From the NCBI GenBank assembly GCA_030374765.1, contig JARGXX010000003.1, forward strand, positions 806,001 to 870,000: DNA of 64,000 nucleotides, written 5' to 3'. Under the pieces are notes generated by a model. The model did not search any database, was not told where the DNA came from, and saw nothing but the letters and a program-made list of their open reading frames with translations. The first letter of the stretch is position 1; each line of letters opens with the position of its first letter. The translations under genes and the position numbers were made by a program. This DNA comes from Agarophyton chilense (lineage: Eukaryota; Rhodophyta; Florideophyceae; Gracilariales; Gracilariaceae). Shown here one piece after another: positions 33,522 to 46,060 of this stretch.

Positions 33522-35560
33522 CCCATCCATTTTACCGACGTAGTTATTGAAAAATAAAAAGAAAACAGAGTGGACAAATTTCATTATCAAACTATCACAT
33601 TTGGTGTCGTATAATGGCGGAAGGGCTGACCTTTGAGGTGTCCCAGACACTTCGCTGACCTTGTAGGGGATGGGTGCGAGGAATCATCGGCCACCTAGCT
33701 CCGGGCGAGCTACCATCTAGATGTTGTCAGCCAAGTGTAGTGTTGACATGTACCTTCTGGTTGAGTAATTGTTAGTGATAGTAATTGTAATTATGCGTAT
33801 TTTAGTATAGTAGTTGAGTGGCAACCTGGCACTGTAGCTAGTGTTGGCCATGTATCTGACACTAGGTCAGAGACAGTGCCTTGCTGGCACCTCCTGGGTG
33901 ATTTGGAGAGTGCAGTCCACTGCATATAGGGAACTGCACCTCCACCATCCTAATCTGATAAAGACAGGCATCACTTGTGTTACGACTATACCTTTTGGTT
34001 TATTGTTTCTCAACTACGACACAGGCTTTCTCGCGCATCAACGCCTACCATCGTTCACCTAAACGGTATAGGCTAGTCGCCCCGCCGTTTACCCCTGCGG
34101 GTTTTCACGGTGCCCTGTTACCATTGAGGTTTACTACGTCTACCTTCTAAGGTTGAGCTTCAACACTCTCCCTACGATTGAGCGTCACTACGCTCCCGAG
34201 ACAAGACAGTAGCATACCCCAGAGGTGATTGTACGACATGTGGCCCTATTGATGTTCAATAATTGGCCAAAAAAGCCCCGTTTTCCTTTTTTTCTCCATG
34301 ACGCATGGTCGTTAACGTCATAAAAAAAATCTTTATCCGTAAAGAAATATCGGGGGCCTTTTACACTACTCTAATCTTCGATGATTGTTCACATTCTATT
34401 ACACAGTATGTGTAATTATTTTGCAGACAATTACTTATTTTCATGATAGTATGTGATCTATTTTGGAAATAAACCGATTCATAAATGGCACTTGCTGAAT
34501 CAGTTTATTTGTGTGTATCACGGTTATTCTTTTGAGAAGTACTGTTGTAATTCTTTCCTGCTCAAGTAAATTTTCGGTAAGGATATTCAGCTCTTGAGCT
34601 GCATGCTTGGGGATACTGTGGCTCATGTTGAAAAGAATTGAAGTAGACTTGGTTGAGCTTGAACTTTTACGTGATTGTACTTGGGAGAATATTAACTTGT
34701 GAAATAAATACTTTTTTTAGTGCGTAGTAACTATTGAATTGTATTTAAGACTGACTTGTTACCTATTTGACGAGTTCATACATGGTTTTTGTTTTAGTAA
34801 TTGTGATATTGTTCATGATACTAATCTGCAATTGAGCTTACCAATACGAGGTGATGCTTTTAAAGAATTTGGAATGGAGGAAAAGAGTATGAGCATAAGC
34901 CGGAGAACAATATTTGTCAGCTGGATTTATGTAGGTATCGAAGTGATTGTGGCTGTTGTGTTTTTTTTTCTTCTGTCCATCTCTACCCCTATGTCTTCGT
35001 TGCTTTTCGTTTTTTGCTGTTAATTGTTCATTGAATTGGGTATACGTGCTCATGTAAATAGTGTTGTCGGATTTACTGCTCTCGCGAGCTGCATTATTTG
35101 ACGTGTTGTCATTTATTTGTCATGTGAGACATGGTGGAGACAAAACTACAAAGCAAAATAACGATCTAATGGTGATTGTTGCCGTCTTTTTACGAAAATA
35201 CTGTTTTTCAGTGACGAGTTGTTATTTACGTCAACGCGCTGTATTTATTTGAAAGATGTTTTGGTGATGATCAATGACAAATATTACGTTTTTGGAGTTT
35301 AGGGGCTTACGAGTTGTGCAGAACATAATGAGATGAAATCATTAGTTGACTGTGCGTGTTGTAAACTGTTAGATTTGGTGTGTTGGTGTAATGTGCTGCG
35401 TGGGTACTTTTGTTTTGAAACGACACACTAGGCTCAACAGTTTTGTCGGTGTTGATCGAATATAGCATGGCGAACACAGTTGGAAGAAAGGGGTTGATGG
35501 ATTGAAAAGTAATGTGTACTTTTGGGCAAGTTGACTTACAAAGCGTTAGCAATGTTGCGC
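33522..35560. other. AT-rich spacer, no supported gene
   Basis: Only short frames occur. One at 34739-35023 (+) encodes a hydrophobic C-terminal segment but has no recognisable family and no homologous context. I see no RNA gene. Confidence 0.45.
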
Positions 35561-37647
35561 AACTTGCCTACGTACGTTGGTACGTTTCTTGCACAAGGCG
35601 GCGCGTGGGAGAGGGTTAGCAAAGCTCGCGCGCGCGCGCTGCCGTGAACGCGGCAGCAATGCAAACTTATTCCAAAGCGCCACCAGCTCTCTCTCTTTCT
35701 CAGCAAGTTACATGCCCACAAAGGCGTGCAATGCACCACCACCACCACCACCACCAAACCACGTCGTCGTCGTCGTCGTCGTCGTCATGGCCGTCGTGCG
35801 TGAAGGTGGATGCGAGGCGCGGATGCGAGTGTGAGTGTGACCACGTCGTACTGCACGTCGCGTCATGCGCGCCGCGCCAACAACAGCGCGTGCAATTGCG
35901 TAGCGCGCAGGTGGGGTGCTCACAACCAAGCCAAACTCTTCGCCTGTTGCCGCTACGCTGCGTCTGGTGCACGGCGACGACGACGACGACGACGACTACG
36001 ACGACGCGCACACCGTCACACATGCTTTCCGCGCACGTCTGCGCGCAACGCAACGCGCCATGAACGACGGCCGCGACGACCGACGTTGCAACGGCGGCCA
36101 CCACCACAGAGAACCATAACGATATCCCACACACGCACGCACGCCTTCATGCATGCATGCATGCATGCATGCACGCTCTCGGCGTAGCGCGGCGGCGCCG
36201 GGGGGAAACGACAGTGCAACAACGGCCAGAGCGATTAGGGTTGGCGGGTTGTCTCAAGTGGCGCAGCGAGTTTGGACGTCTCTCCCTGCGCGGCGACGCG
36301 CGGCGCTTGTGCGGTGCGGTGCGCCAGCGGACGGGCGACAAGCGCGGCACCGCCGCCGCAACCACGCAGCACGCGCGACGCCGACGAAGACGACGACAAG
36401 AGAAGGCGCGCCGCCGCCTCGCGCAGAGCGTGTACCGCGCGCCAGTGGCAGACGACGCGGTCGAATTACAAGCCGCAAACGCAAACGCGCGGCGAAAAAA
36501 AAGGGGCGCACGCGGCGTGCACGCGCAGCAGTGCCGCACAGTGCGCTCGGGTGGGCGGGGGCGCGCACACACACAGCGGGGGGGGGGGGGCTTCGGCCAC
36601 GGCGTCGGCGTGTTGCTACACAACACAGCGTGTACAGCCGCCGGTCGGGGGCACACGACGGGGGCGCGGCAGCAACGGCGGCGGCGGCCCGCGGGCCGAA
36701 TGTGTGGTGGTGGCATTGGGCGCGTGACGCGCGCTGACACGCGCGGAGAGCGCGGCCGACGACTGAGCGCGTCTCAATTGAAAGCGAGTGCACGGCACGC
36801 GTCACGCGCCACGTCATCCAGCGCGCACACGCGTGCGCGCTGGCGCCGCTCTCGCGCCGTCGTTTTTGTCAGTGCCGTCGCCGCGCGCGGGGGCGGGGGG
36901 GTCACGCGGCGCTCCGTGTTGCGCTTTGCTCATCACGTCGCGCGCGCGAAGAGCGCCTGCGCGCCGCGCGCCCTTCGTGTGCGCTCGGTTGCCCCCACCG
37001 CTTCCCCCCCCCCCCTCCCCCCACCTCTTCCCCCTCCCCACCGTCGCTCCCCCCATCTTTACCCGCCCCGACTGCCGCGCGTCGACGCCCCTCCCGTCGT
37101 CGTCGCCGCCGCCGCCGCCCCCTCCGTCGCGCCCCCCCCCCCCCCCCCCCCACCCGCGGGCGTCTCCGTGTCTCCCTCGCTTCTCCGCCCCGTCGTTTCG
37201 CTGCTGCTGTTCGCTGCTTCCCGCCCCGCCACAAGCGCCCCGGTCGAGTGGCCCCGTACCCTCTCGCGCGCGCGCGCGCGCGCGCTCTCCCCCCCTACTC
37301 TCACCGCGCGCCTCCGCTCTCCGCGCGCCACCGCCACCGCTCCCGCTCCCCCGACACACACACACACACACACACCGCGCGCTACTTAACCGCGCCCGAT
37401 CGTGCTCGCGCCCCTCCGTCGCGCGTGTAGCGCCCTCCCCTCTCCTCTCCTCCCCTTCTCCCCCACCCCCACCCCCCTTCCCTTCCTCCCCCTCCCCCCC
37501 CCGCTCCGCTGCGTCGCTCCCCGCTCCCCCCCCGCGCTTCCTTTTCCGCCCGCGCGCGCCGCCCCGCTCTCCCACGCCGCGCGCCCTTCGTGGTCAGTGC
37601 CCCACCCCCCAAAATCGTGCCGTTTTTCGCGCCTTCCGCCCGCCGCC
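35560..37647. other. GC- and CpG-rich tract with simple repeats upstream of the C2H2 gene
   Basis: Base composition changes sharply near 35.6 kb from AT-rich to very GC-rich. The tract holds CAC and GTC trinucleotide runs (35738-35790), GAC runs (35970-36000), an ATGC run (36149-36173), poly-G (36578-36590), poly-C (37132-37151), a CG run (about 37265-37283) and a CA run (37353-37374). Long open frames on both strands reflect lack of stop codons in GC-rich sequence. It probably includes the promoter and 5' UTR of the following gene. Confidence 0.6.
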
Positions 37648-38070
37648 ATGCGCCCCGTCGCGCCGCCCTGCTCCGAGTGGCTCCAAACGCCCGCCGCAGC
37701 CGCAGCCGCAGCCGCAGCCGCAGCCGCAGCCGCAGCCGCCGTTGCTTCGTCCTCTCCCTCTCGCTCTCCCTCTCGCTCTGTCGCCGCCGCCGCGCCCGCG
37801 CCGCCGCCGCCGCCGTCCTCGTTGTCGCCGCCGCCGCCTCCGCCGCCGCCGTCGCCGCCGCTGCCGCCGTCGCACCAGGCCCCGCAGCCGCAGCCGCAGC
37901 CGCAGCCGCTGCCTCTGCCGTCGTACGCGCCCACGTCGTCGCCACCGCCGTCGTACGCGCCCCACTACTCGCACCCTCTGCCGTCGTACGCGTACGCCCC
38001 GCCGCCGTCGTCACCGCCGTCGTCACGCTCGCACGCCACGCTCACAACCACCGCCGCCATGCCACCGCCG

Positions 38071-38107
<37 letters not shown>

Positions 38108-39021
38108 CGTCGTCGTCGCACCCGCCTCCGCCGTCGCAGCACTACCGCACTGCGTTCACCCCGGCCTCAAACGCGCTGTTCGACGCCATCAACGCCGCGG
38201 AGCATGCGTCCTCGCATAATCCCCTCTCCACTGTTGCTGCACTGGCCGCCGAACAGCCGCGCGTTCCCACTGCGCCCGCGTCGTATGCGTCGTCGCCACA
38301 CCCGTCCTTCTCATATCCACGCTTCCCTGCCGCCATGCCGGAGTTGTTTTGCTACACTTCAGCGCCGCCGCCCCTCATGCACCACCACCCCCACCCCCAC
38401 CATCACCATCACCAACAGCAGCAACCGCCGCCACCGCCACCACCACCACCACCACCGCCGCCGCCGCCGCACATGCCCATGGCGCCATCCAGCATGGCGC
38501 CATCCAGCATGGCGCCATGCATGCCAAAGCGCGGCGGCAAGCGGCGCACGCCCTCCAACGAGTTGCCGCCCGCCAAGTTGCAAAAGATCCCGCCCGATCC
38601 CAACAACGCTTTCCACTGCGGCGCGTGCGGTGCCACGTTCGCCATGAAGCGTCAACGCGACCATCACGTGCGACACCAACACGAACGCACGTTCGAATGC
38701 TCAAAGTGCACCAGTCGATTCAAAACCAAATCCGATGCCAACCGACACATTCGTATTGTTCACGACCGCATTCGCCCGTATGCGTGCGACATTTGTCCAC
38801 GCACCTTCTCCGAGCGAAACAAACTGCGTAGGCATCGCGAGACGGTGCACCAAAAGCTACGACCGTACGCGTGCCCTGGATGTAACGCTCGATTTGGCGA
38901 ACTCGGAAACTTGCGTCAACATACCGGCTCTCTGCACCCGGAACTCATTTTGGATACGGCTGCTATCAGAAGTCGCGCCGCTGCTTCCATGCAATCTCAA
39001 CACTCACAAATTCAATCGTGA
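37648..39021 (+). CDS. C2H2 zinc-finger protein with four fingers (457 aa)
   Basis: A single-exon ORF from ATG 37648, the first Met followed by coherent sequence. Residues 1-320 are low complexity: an Ala run, long Pro runs, Ser/Pro/Ala/Tyr segments and a His-rich stretch. Four consecutive C2H2 fingers, all CX2CX12HX4H, fill about residues 322-437: CGACGATF, CSKCTSRF, CDICPRTF and CPGCNARF. Linkers such as HDRIRPY and HQKLRPY resemble the usual TGEKPY linker. This predicts a sequence-specific nuclear DNA-binding factor, with the N-terminus as a possible regulatory region. The gene converges on the oxidase gene. No target can be named. Confidence 0.85.
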
Positions 39022-39883
39022 CGACGCCATCAAACCATCAACAACTGTCATTCGCCCTACCCCTTCGCCTTCCCCCCTTCCCATCTCTTCTAACTACTAC
39101 CACTTGTGCTCTGTGTCTCTCTGTGTGTGTGTGTGTCTCTCTCTCTATGTGTGTGTGTGTGTGTGTGTCTCTCTCTCTCTCTCTCTCTGTCTGTTCTATC
39201 GCCGAAAACAAACAAAACAAAACAAAACCTAACATAACAAAAAAGAGAAAAGTGCCTTGTTCTTATCGCCTGTGCAGTGTGTCTGGGCTGCGCGTCTGCT
39301 GTGCTGTGTAACTGTTTGTGCTTTATTTTGCGGGCTTGTCTATTGCTACAGTTAGCTAGCTAGTGGCAACGGACGGTGTATACGTTTGGTGTTGGTGTTG
39401 TTGTTGTTGTTGTTGTATGTTTGATTGTGTTTACTGGTTGCCTGGTGCTCACCGCCAACGCGCACCATTTTCATGTTTGAATAGCTGTGTAAAAAAGAGG
39501 CTGACACTGAGGCCGCGGCTGCGCGGGGGAAGCGCGCGCCCAAACTGACCCGCGAACCATATATGCATGCAAAGACGCGGTAGACGCGTTCACCCACATG
39601 AGATCGCACAGCGCAAGCGAGATCAGTTGCGATGTGATGCGTGCGATGCAGCGGGAGGCGTGGCGAAGGGCGAATGCAAGCGATCACATGGCGCCGAGCC
39701 GTACACAACTTACGTAGAGCACAGCACGTCAGGCGCACTGACGCCATCGCCACACGTGTGTGCGTGCGTGCGTGCGTGCGTGCGTGCGCGCGCAATGGCG
39801 GACAACGCCCCGCCCACACTCGCTGCCACCATCTTCATTTTCACACGCCGTAGCCCTTCTCTCTACTTAACTTGCATACTTGT

Positions 39884-39914
<31 letters not shown>

Positions 39915-40498
39915 GCCCTGCATGCGAGATCAACCTCGCGCGATACTCTGTTACGAGCGCTTTCGCCGTGATGGTCGTCGTGTGTCTGCACGCGCTACGT
40001 CATGTGCCGTCGCTCTCTCAAGTTGGTCACAGATACCAATCGCGGATCCCGACATGTTTGCGCGTCGCCGTGTGTCGTATTTGCCTTGTTCCACGTCCAT
40101 ACCACTCGTAGACGTGGTGCATCCACCCGACGGCAACGCCCCGTTGCGTTACTCTACACGCTTCGTCCTTGCCGCTGTTCGCTGTCGCCTTTTTTATGTG
40201 GAATAAACAGTCCATATCGACATGAGTGCTTTTCCCTAGCTGCGCCGTCCACACGTCTCACCCGTCGTTCCACTCTATAACAAATAAACAACTTACTTGC
40301 ACAAATGAAAAAAAGGCATCCGTTCCCCATACTTTTTTTTTTTACACACAATCACTCGCGGAAACGTGTGACAAACCAAAGTGTGACGGCAAAACGGGTC
40401 ATCTCACGACGCCAACGGGCGCACCAAGCAAGCAAGCCACATGTTCACAGCGAACTTCACACACAAGTTCCTCTTCAAGCACCGGCTTCCATTCAAGC
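39022..40498. other. 3' intergenic region with microsatellites
   Basis: The stretch between the converging genes holds TG/TC runs (39121-39190), a GTT run (39388-39415), a TGCG run (39759-39790) and a TC run (39887-39914). AATAAA occurs on the plus strand at about 40203 and 40283. No further gene is supported. Confidence 0.5.
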
Positions 40499-41870
40499 TT
40501 AGTGCTTTTTGTTGTTGGCGTTGAGCTGCTCCCACTTGCGCCAAAACTGTTGACGCTTCTCCAACGGGATTATCCTCGCTTTTCTCGCGCTGCCGGTCAC
40601 ACTCTTGCCGTTGTACCAGAACGTGGCGCCGTTGAGAATGTACTCGGAACACGCGTCCATTGTCTGCGTGTGTTCCATTTCATCTCGAACAACGCTCTCA
40701 AACACATCGTACAACGATTCCAGCTTGGGCGACCGCCGTTGCGTCTCAGTGGCGGCAGCTGCCTTGTCTGAGATTTGAAACTCTTGAAAATAATACAAAA
40801 AGTTGTCAAAGTACTCGTATGCCACGTCTGGCACCGGCAACTCACGCAGTCTGCTTTCGTTTTCTTCTAGAAACTGACTGTACGTGTCCACGGCGTGTCC
40901 TTCCAGCTTTTGCGAGAACCGATACGACTCCGTGGGCGAGATCATGAACAAAACCACAAGAAACCTGAGCACCTCCTTTGTCAGTTAGCTACCTACATTG
41001 CTACCTTGTCGTCGCTTGGCTTGTTCGTCTTCATTAACATACCAATAGTACCCAAGGCTCACGTGGAATGCCAGAAACCGATCCTGTTCGCTCAAATCCC
41101 CCGTCGCCGTCGCGCATTATGCTCGCCAGTCAGTATCAAATCATTTCATCACCATCACACAATAAAAAAAAAAACGCTTCACGTACAAACCACCGACGGT
41201 CGCCGCCCAGACTTTCCATCACAGCAAGGTGATACGCTTCGTTCAGTTCTTCTGCGTGGTGCACATTCATTAAAGTAGGCGAGCGGTACCACCCCAGCGT
41301 GGAGAACAGATGCAAACAGCTCGAGTATGCAAAGTACGGCATTCTGGCCACCGTTTCCAAAACCCAGAAACGCGGTATAGGTCGATCTTTGAATATTACA
41401 TCCAATAACCGACAAGTTGCCGTGTACACAAAGTTAACAAACGGCGACGCCTGCACCACGCCGTCGGCCTGCTCACGCTTCTGCTCCCGTTCAAGCACCT
41501 TTGCATCGTCCAAACTCAGCTTGAGACAGTCGGGCGGAGTGTACTCCTGTGGGGGCAAAAACCCCATTGTGCGCCCGATGGCTATGCGAATGTCGGTCAG
41601 TTCCACAACAAAGTTGTTAAAAGCAAGCTGGATGGCAGGTGCCAGCTGCGGCTGAAAACAAGAATCTTCCGATGCGTAGTACGCTTCCAGTTGCTCTGCT
41701 GGCAACAACAACGCCTCGGCATCCTTTTTCGATCGCTCGGGGTCATCGGTTACAACTGCGCGCACACCACGATTGCAGCGCGCGCGGACCGCGCGGCGGC
41801 ACCCATACGACGACAGCCGGGAGCACTGACGTTTCCGCGCCAACAAGGGGGCTGCAACGAAGCACACCAT
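40499..41870 (-). CDS. PTOX: Plastid terminal oxidase (plastoquinol oxidase), three exons
   Basis: My gene model has exons 41187-41870, 41043-41083 and 40499-40964, coding 396 residues. Introns are 103 bp (donor GTACGT, acceptor ACAG) and 78 bp (donor GTATGT, acceptor CTCAG). The phase-2 second junction gives GYYW-FLVV, which restores the spacing of known PTOX proteins. The di-iron ligands are present: Glu in VLETVAR, Glu and His in NEAYH, Glu in LEGHA, and Glu and His in RDEMEH. GGDRRWFDRFLAFH is typical of PTOX rather than mitochondrial alternative oxidase. The N-terminus MVCFVAAP with Arg/Ala/Ser-rich sequence fits a plastid transit peptide with the Phe of red algae. The enzyme oxidises plastoquinol with O2 at thylakoids in chlororespiration and carotenoid synthesis. 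Confidence 0.88.
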
Positions 41871-42449
41871 GTCGCAAAACCGTTGCGGTTTGGGCCCGCG
41901 TTTTGGTCGCGGTCTCGAAGACGGTGTCGCGGCACTCCGCGGCCGTAGTGCCACAGCTCGAGGGAGTTTGAACTGTTGAAGCAACCCGAGATGCCACCCA
42001 CGTACGTGCCGAGTTGCGTGTGAATCGCGCGCGTGCTGGTCCTGACAAATTTCTCTATCCAACGTCCGTACCAAATACAGTACAGGAGCGCTCCTGGGAC
42101 TATTTTTTTAATGACGTGGCCGCACAAAAGAAAAACTTGACACCTTCGTAACTTGGCACTTGATGACATTATTGTGTGTCGTTTCCAATGCAACGTCTTA
42201 CGGCGTTCTTCCTAACCCTTACGCGCTCCGCTTTTACCACCTTCGCTACTCCGCTTCACGAGTAAGCCAAAGTGCCACTGAGATAAGACCATTGACTTGC
42301 CCCCCTCAAATATCTACAACACAAAACTCATGCAAACAGGCCAGCCTGTTCCTCCCCACCAACACTCACCAAGCTAGATTCCAGTCATCACTCAACCCTA
42401 AACGCATTTCAGCAACCTCCATTATCGCTCCAACAAGTGTTCTGCTCCG
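41871..42449. other. Spacer between two minus-strand host genes
   Basis: These 579 bases should hold the 5' UTR and promoter of the oxidase gene and the 3' UTR of the upstream proline-rich gene. Frames that overlap here are shadows. No clear TATA box is seen. Confidence 0.4.
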
Positions 42450-43956
42450 TCATGACATCCCAACTGTCGCTCCATTGCCGTTCGCAAGTGCACGAACCGA
42501 ACTCCTGTTATTATCAATGTGCTCCCTCATTTCTTCATTAATAGCCATTGCCGCACCAATTACTGGCTCTCCCGTGTTGTCCTCCTCACTAATAATGATA
42601 TCTTCAAACCGCATTGCAAGATTGCAATGCTCTCTGGTGATCATTGTTCTCCACCCTTTGAACGAGATAAGATCTTTCGTACGCATGTGCGACAACGCCC
42701 AACGCTTCATCATTCGATCGGGCATCCATTTTGCCAGTAATACCAAATTGCGATTATAACCATCAGAGTTTCTAAAGGCCGATACGATTTCCTTCAAGTT
42801 AGCTTCTTTCTCCTTCTTGTTAAACAGCGTTTGTAAGTAATTCGGGAGAGTTTTCGCAACGTCGGAATGGTGTTGCAACAACTGATCAAACCCGGTAATT
42901 AGCACCAACAGACCCTCGAGCCGTTCGCCTACGGGCAAATACGGCAAGAACTTTTCCTTATACTCATTCAACTTCTGAATGGTGTTACGCGTTGCTCCAT
43001 ACACCCGCATTCGCTCGCTCTTTTTGAATGGGCCGCGAAGATAGTCCTTGGACCCTACCCAGCCGTAGTACACTTCTTCTTCTATTGTGATAGCAACATC
43101 TAGAAACTGGCTGAAATCATTCCACCAATCGTAGAAGATGTCAATGTGGTTGAGGGTTAGAAGCATCTTTCGCTTCTGCATCACGTACGCCATGTTCTGA
43201 AGCTCACGAATTTCAGCCTTGATGGCGTTATGGACAAGCGCAAACGAATCCGTGGCCCAATCTTGACCGAACGGAGTAAATTGCACCGGTGCGTACTTGT
43301 GCGTAATCTCCCCTTCAAACATCTTCTTGGGTATTCGCGCAGTTCGCAGAATATCGAGCGGGGCTGGAACTGCAGGCACTTTGGGTCCTTCCTCAACCGA
43401 GTCACTGGTATCCGAAGACGTATTGGCAGCGGAGGCTGATGATCGCTTCCCAAATAGTGATGAATGCTGCCTCTTTCCCTTTCTCCTTGACTTCAAGTTT
43501 GCTTGCGGTTCCGGATGAGTTTCCAGCTTCTTCCTGGCTGCCTCTGTCTTGTCTGTGCTGACGTCCGGAAGCGACGGTGCGTCCTCGGGCACTTCCTGTG
43601 CCTTTGTGAGTAAGCTCTCCTTATTAGCGCCACGCCCGAGCCGGTTTCTGAAACTTTTGCTGGACAAGGCCGCGCGTCTGGTGTTCTCATCAGGTGTAGT
43701 TCCCTCCTTCCGACGCCCGAAGCGTCGGACGGATCGTTCGGATCTGTCGGCGTGTGTGGCAGCAGGTGCAGAGCCTGGACGCGGGGGCTTTGCCGGGGTT
43801 GCCTTGTTGTTCTGTGAAGCGGCGTTCTTGGTCTTAAAACTGGACGGTTTCAATGGGGGTGGAGGGGGGGGGAGTGACGCTGGACGCGAAGATTTGGAAA
43901 CTGGTGGCGGCGGTGGCGGCGGGGCGGATGACGTGCCTGACTTGTTCAATGGTGGA

Positions 43957-43994
<38 letters not shown>

Positions 43995-44333
43995 GGCGGA
44001 TGACGTGCCTGACTTGTTCGATGGTGGTGGTGGAGGTGGTGGTGGAGGTGGTGGGTGGCCGCCGCCCCTTGCGTTGTTCGGCGCTGCCGGTGGCGGGGGC
44101 GGCGGTGGCGGGGGGGGACTGCCTCGCGCCGTGTTGGGCGCGGCAGGGGGCGGCGGTGCAGACGGGGGTGCAGACGGGGGTGCCGACCGCGAAGGCGGTG
44201 GGGGTGGTGCAGACGATTTGGCAGACTTTGCGGATGGCGGAGGGGGAGGGGGGGGTGGTGGAGGGGGATACGCAGTTCCAGCGCGCTTTGCTAATGGCGG
44301 CGGCGGCGGAGGCGGCGGCGGAGGCGGACCCAT
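42450..44333 (-). CDS. Proline-rich protein with HHE-like helical domain (627 aa)
   Basis: I start at ATG 44333, where poly-Pro coding begins; the frame is open further upstream but that part looks like 5' UTR. Residues 1 to about 175 are repeated poly-Pro blocks broken by short Ser/Lys/Ala linkers, as in actin-regulating FH1 or WASP regions. A basic Ser/Thr-rich middle follows. From about residue 320 to 600 the sequence is helical, with FALVHNAIKAEI, WWNDFSQFLDVAITIEEEVYYGW and FDQLLQHHSDVAKTLPNYL. The His/Glu spacing resembles hemerythrin HHE proteins, but I could not confirm all ligands. No FH2 domain signature is present. Function unassigned; actin or metal binding is only suggested. Confidence 0.6.
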
Positions 44334-46060
44334 GACGAGAGGTACGGTGGGACAGCGGGCAGCGAAACGCGACCGAGAAGGACCGGGGGGGATGAAGAAG
44401 GCGGACGTGGCCGACAGGCAAACGGCGTCCGCGGGCTGAGTGAGGGGGAAGAATTCCCACACCGAGCTGCGACAATGGCGGGGTGGAGAACGTCGAGGAC
44501 GGGAGGGGGCGCACGGCTTATCTGTTTGGTTTGTGGACGCAGTTTTTGGGCGGTGGCGCGCGTGCCGTGTTCTGTTGCTGCCAGTTTTTGATTCTGCTGG
44601 TGCGCGTGTGGTGGCGCGCGGCTTACAGCGACACGCCCGTTTACAAAAGCGGCATGTCGTAGCCGCCGTTGACGCCGCAGCGCACACGCGTCGGGCGCGC
44701 TTGTTTCCGAGCCGCGAGACGTCTCTGCCGTTGTCTCAGATGGCCTCTTTTTTGTCGCCCGTGCATAGTAGGTATCGCTGGCGGCCCCTTGACAGTGTGG
44801 CTGTCGCGCCACCCAGCTGTCCCACGCACCCGCCTCATCACGCACCCTTCGGCCTACGTCCCTTCTCAGTTCTTTTTTTTTTTCCCCTGCGAAAATGCAC
44901 ACTCAGGCATGCGCTTAAAATGGTACTTTTTTGGCTTCACGCACAATTCTCTGCTTGTGTTTGTCTCCGAAAACATAGAAAAGTACAACCTTGAGACCCC
45001 GCAAAAGTCACTATTTAACGTACAAACATCATCTTGTGCCTCAGCTTGTCCTCAGTGTCCCTGGCCTGACTTTTTGGCCTGCATCATCTGTGCTGGTACC
45101 TCCCATACAGGGCTTGCTTTGGACACATTTCAAATAATCTTTAAATGTAGCTTACACTGTTTACTTGTAGAGATCGCCACATCTACTTTTGGGTTCCAAA
45201 CTCGGTGTCGACACGATTTGACATCCACAACACCACAAACAGCTTTGTTGTCTCTCAAAACCGGATACAAAGTCGGTGATGGACACTAACAATCCCCCGC
45301 TGCCGGCGAAAGAGATCGGTCACCACTTTTGAGCCTAATCCACCCACGTTCAATGTCTTAATTCAATTGTTCTAGGCTCTTATGTTAAACCTACGCAGTT
45401 TCACATGTTTGTACTATCGTTTTCTTATATTCACCAGATAGGTACAATACAAATTGGTTTGATTTTTCACTTGCTTTTGCGCTTTTTTGTCAGCAGCCGC
45501 GCTTCTTTCCTGGCACACTCTCTCCCTCTCTTCTTTTTCTTTAATTCTGCTTCTTACTCAATCTGAAACTGGTCTATACTTAATTTTGCCTGACAGTTCG
45601 ATACCTCCCGTTTCCCGGGAAGGACATGTAGCCTGGCGACCCCTTTTGAAGGCGTCAAGAAGGGTGTCGGCACAACGTAAGAGCCCCATGCCCACTCTAT
45701 TGCGTGTCGGCCCCCTCTCCTGGAAGGCGGGAAACTTAAGCATGTGACATACATGACAAAGTAAACGTAAAACTAGCATTAATCCTTTCAAATGCACCTC
45801 TAAAACCACCTAAAAGATAGGGGTCAGCTTCTCCTGGGGAAAACCTGCCAAAACGTCTAGATAATGAGGGCTGTACACCACTCGCTGAAAGGTAGTACTC
45901 AGCTTTTCAGCGTTTCAGTGTTGCACTGTTGCCATCCTACACTTTTGACGTGCTCCTCAACAATCTTTTCTCAAGCTAAATATATTCTAGTGCATGTGAG
46001 TCAGAAGCCCGTGTTGGACAATATACTCATGAAATTCTGCAGGTAAAAATTCCCTCAAAA
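44334..46060. other. Intergenic region, no supported gene
   Basis: The first 500 bases are GC-rich and likely the promoter and 5' UTR of the proline-rich gene. The rest is AT-rich with short frames only. No RNA gene or complete repeat unit was found. Confidence 0.45.

Noticed and set aside
34739-35023. Small hydrophobic plus-strand frame
   Set aside because: The hydrophobic end is coded by a T-rich stretch; no family and no gene context.
36157-37389. Plus-strand frame of 410 codons, and overlapping long frames on both strands between 36.1 and 38.6 kb
   Set aside because: GC-rich sequence has few stop codons, so all frames stay open together. The translations are Arg/Ala/Pro strings without domains; only the frame ending in C2H2 fingers is supported.
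41043-41083. Alternative oxidase models: an exon reading through to RRQGSN with a 21- or 24-nt intron, or donor GTGAGC with a 7-codon exon
   Set aside because: Both disturb the spacing between the DRFLAFH and SPTESYRF blocks of known PTOX proteins; the GTATGT...CTCAG intron restores it exactly.
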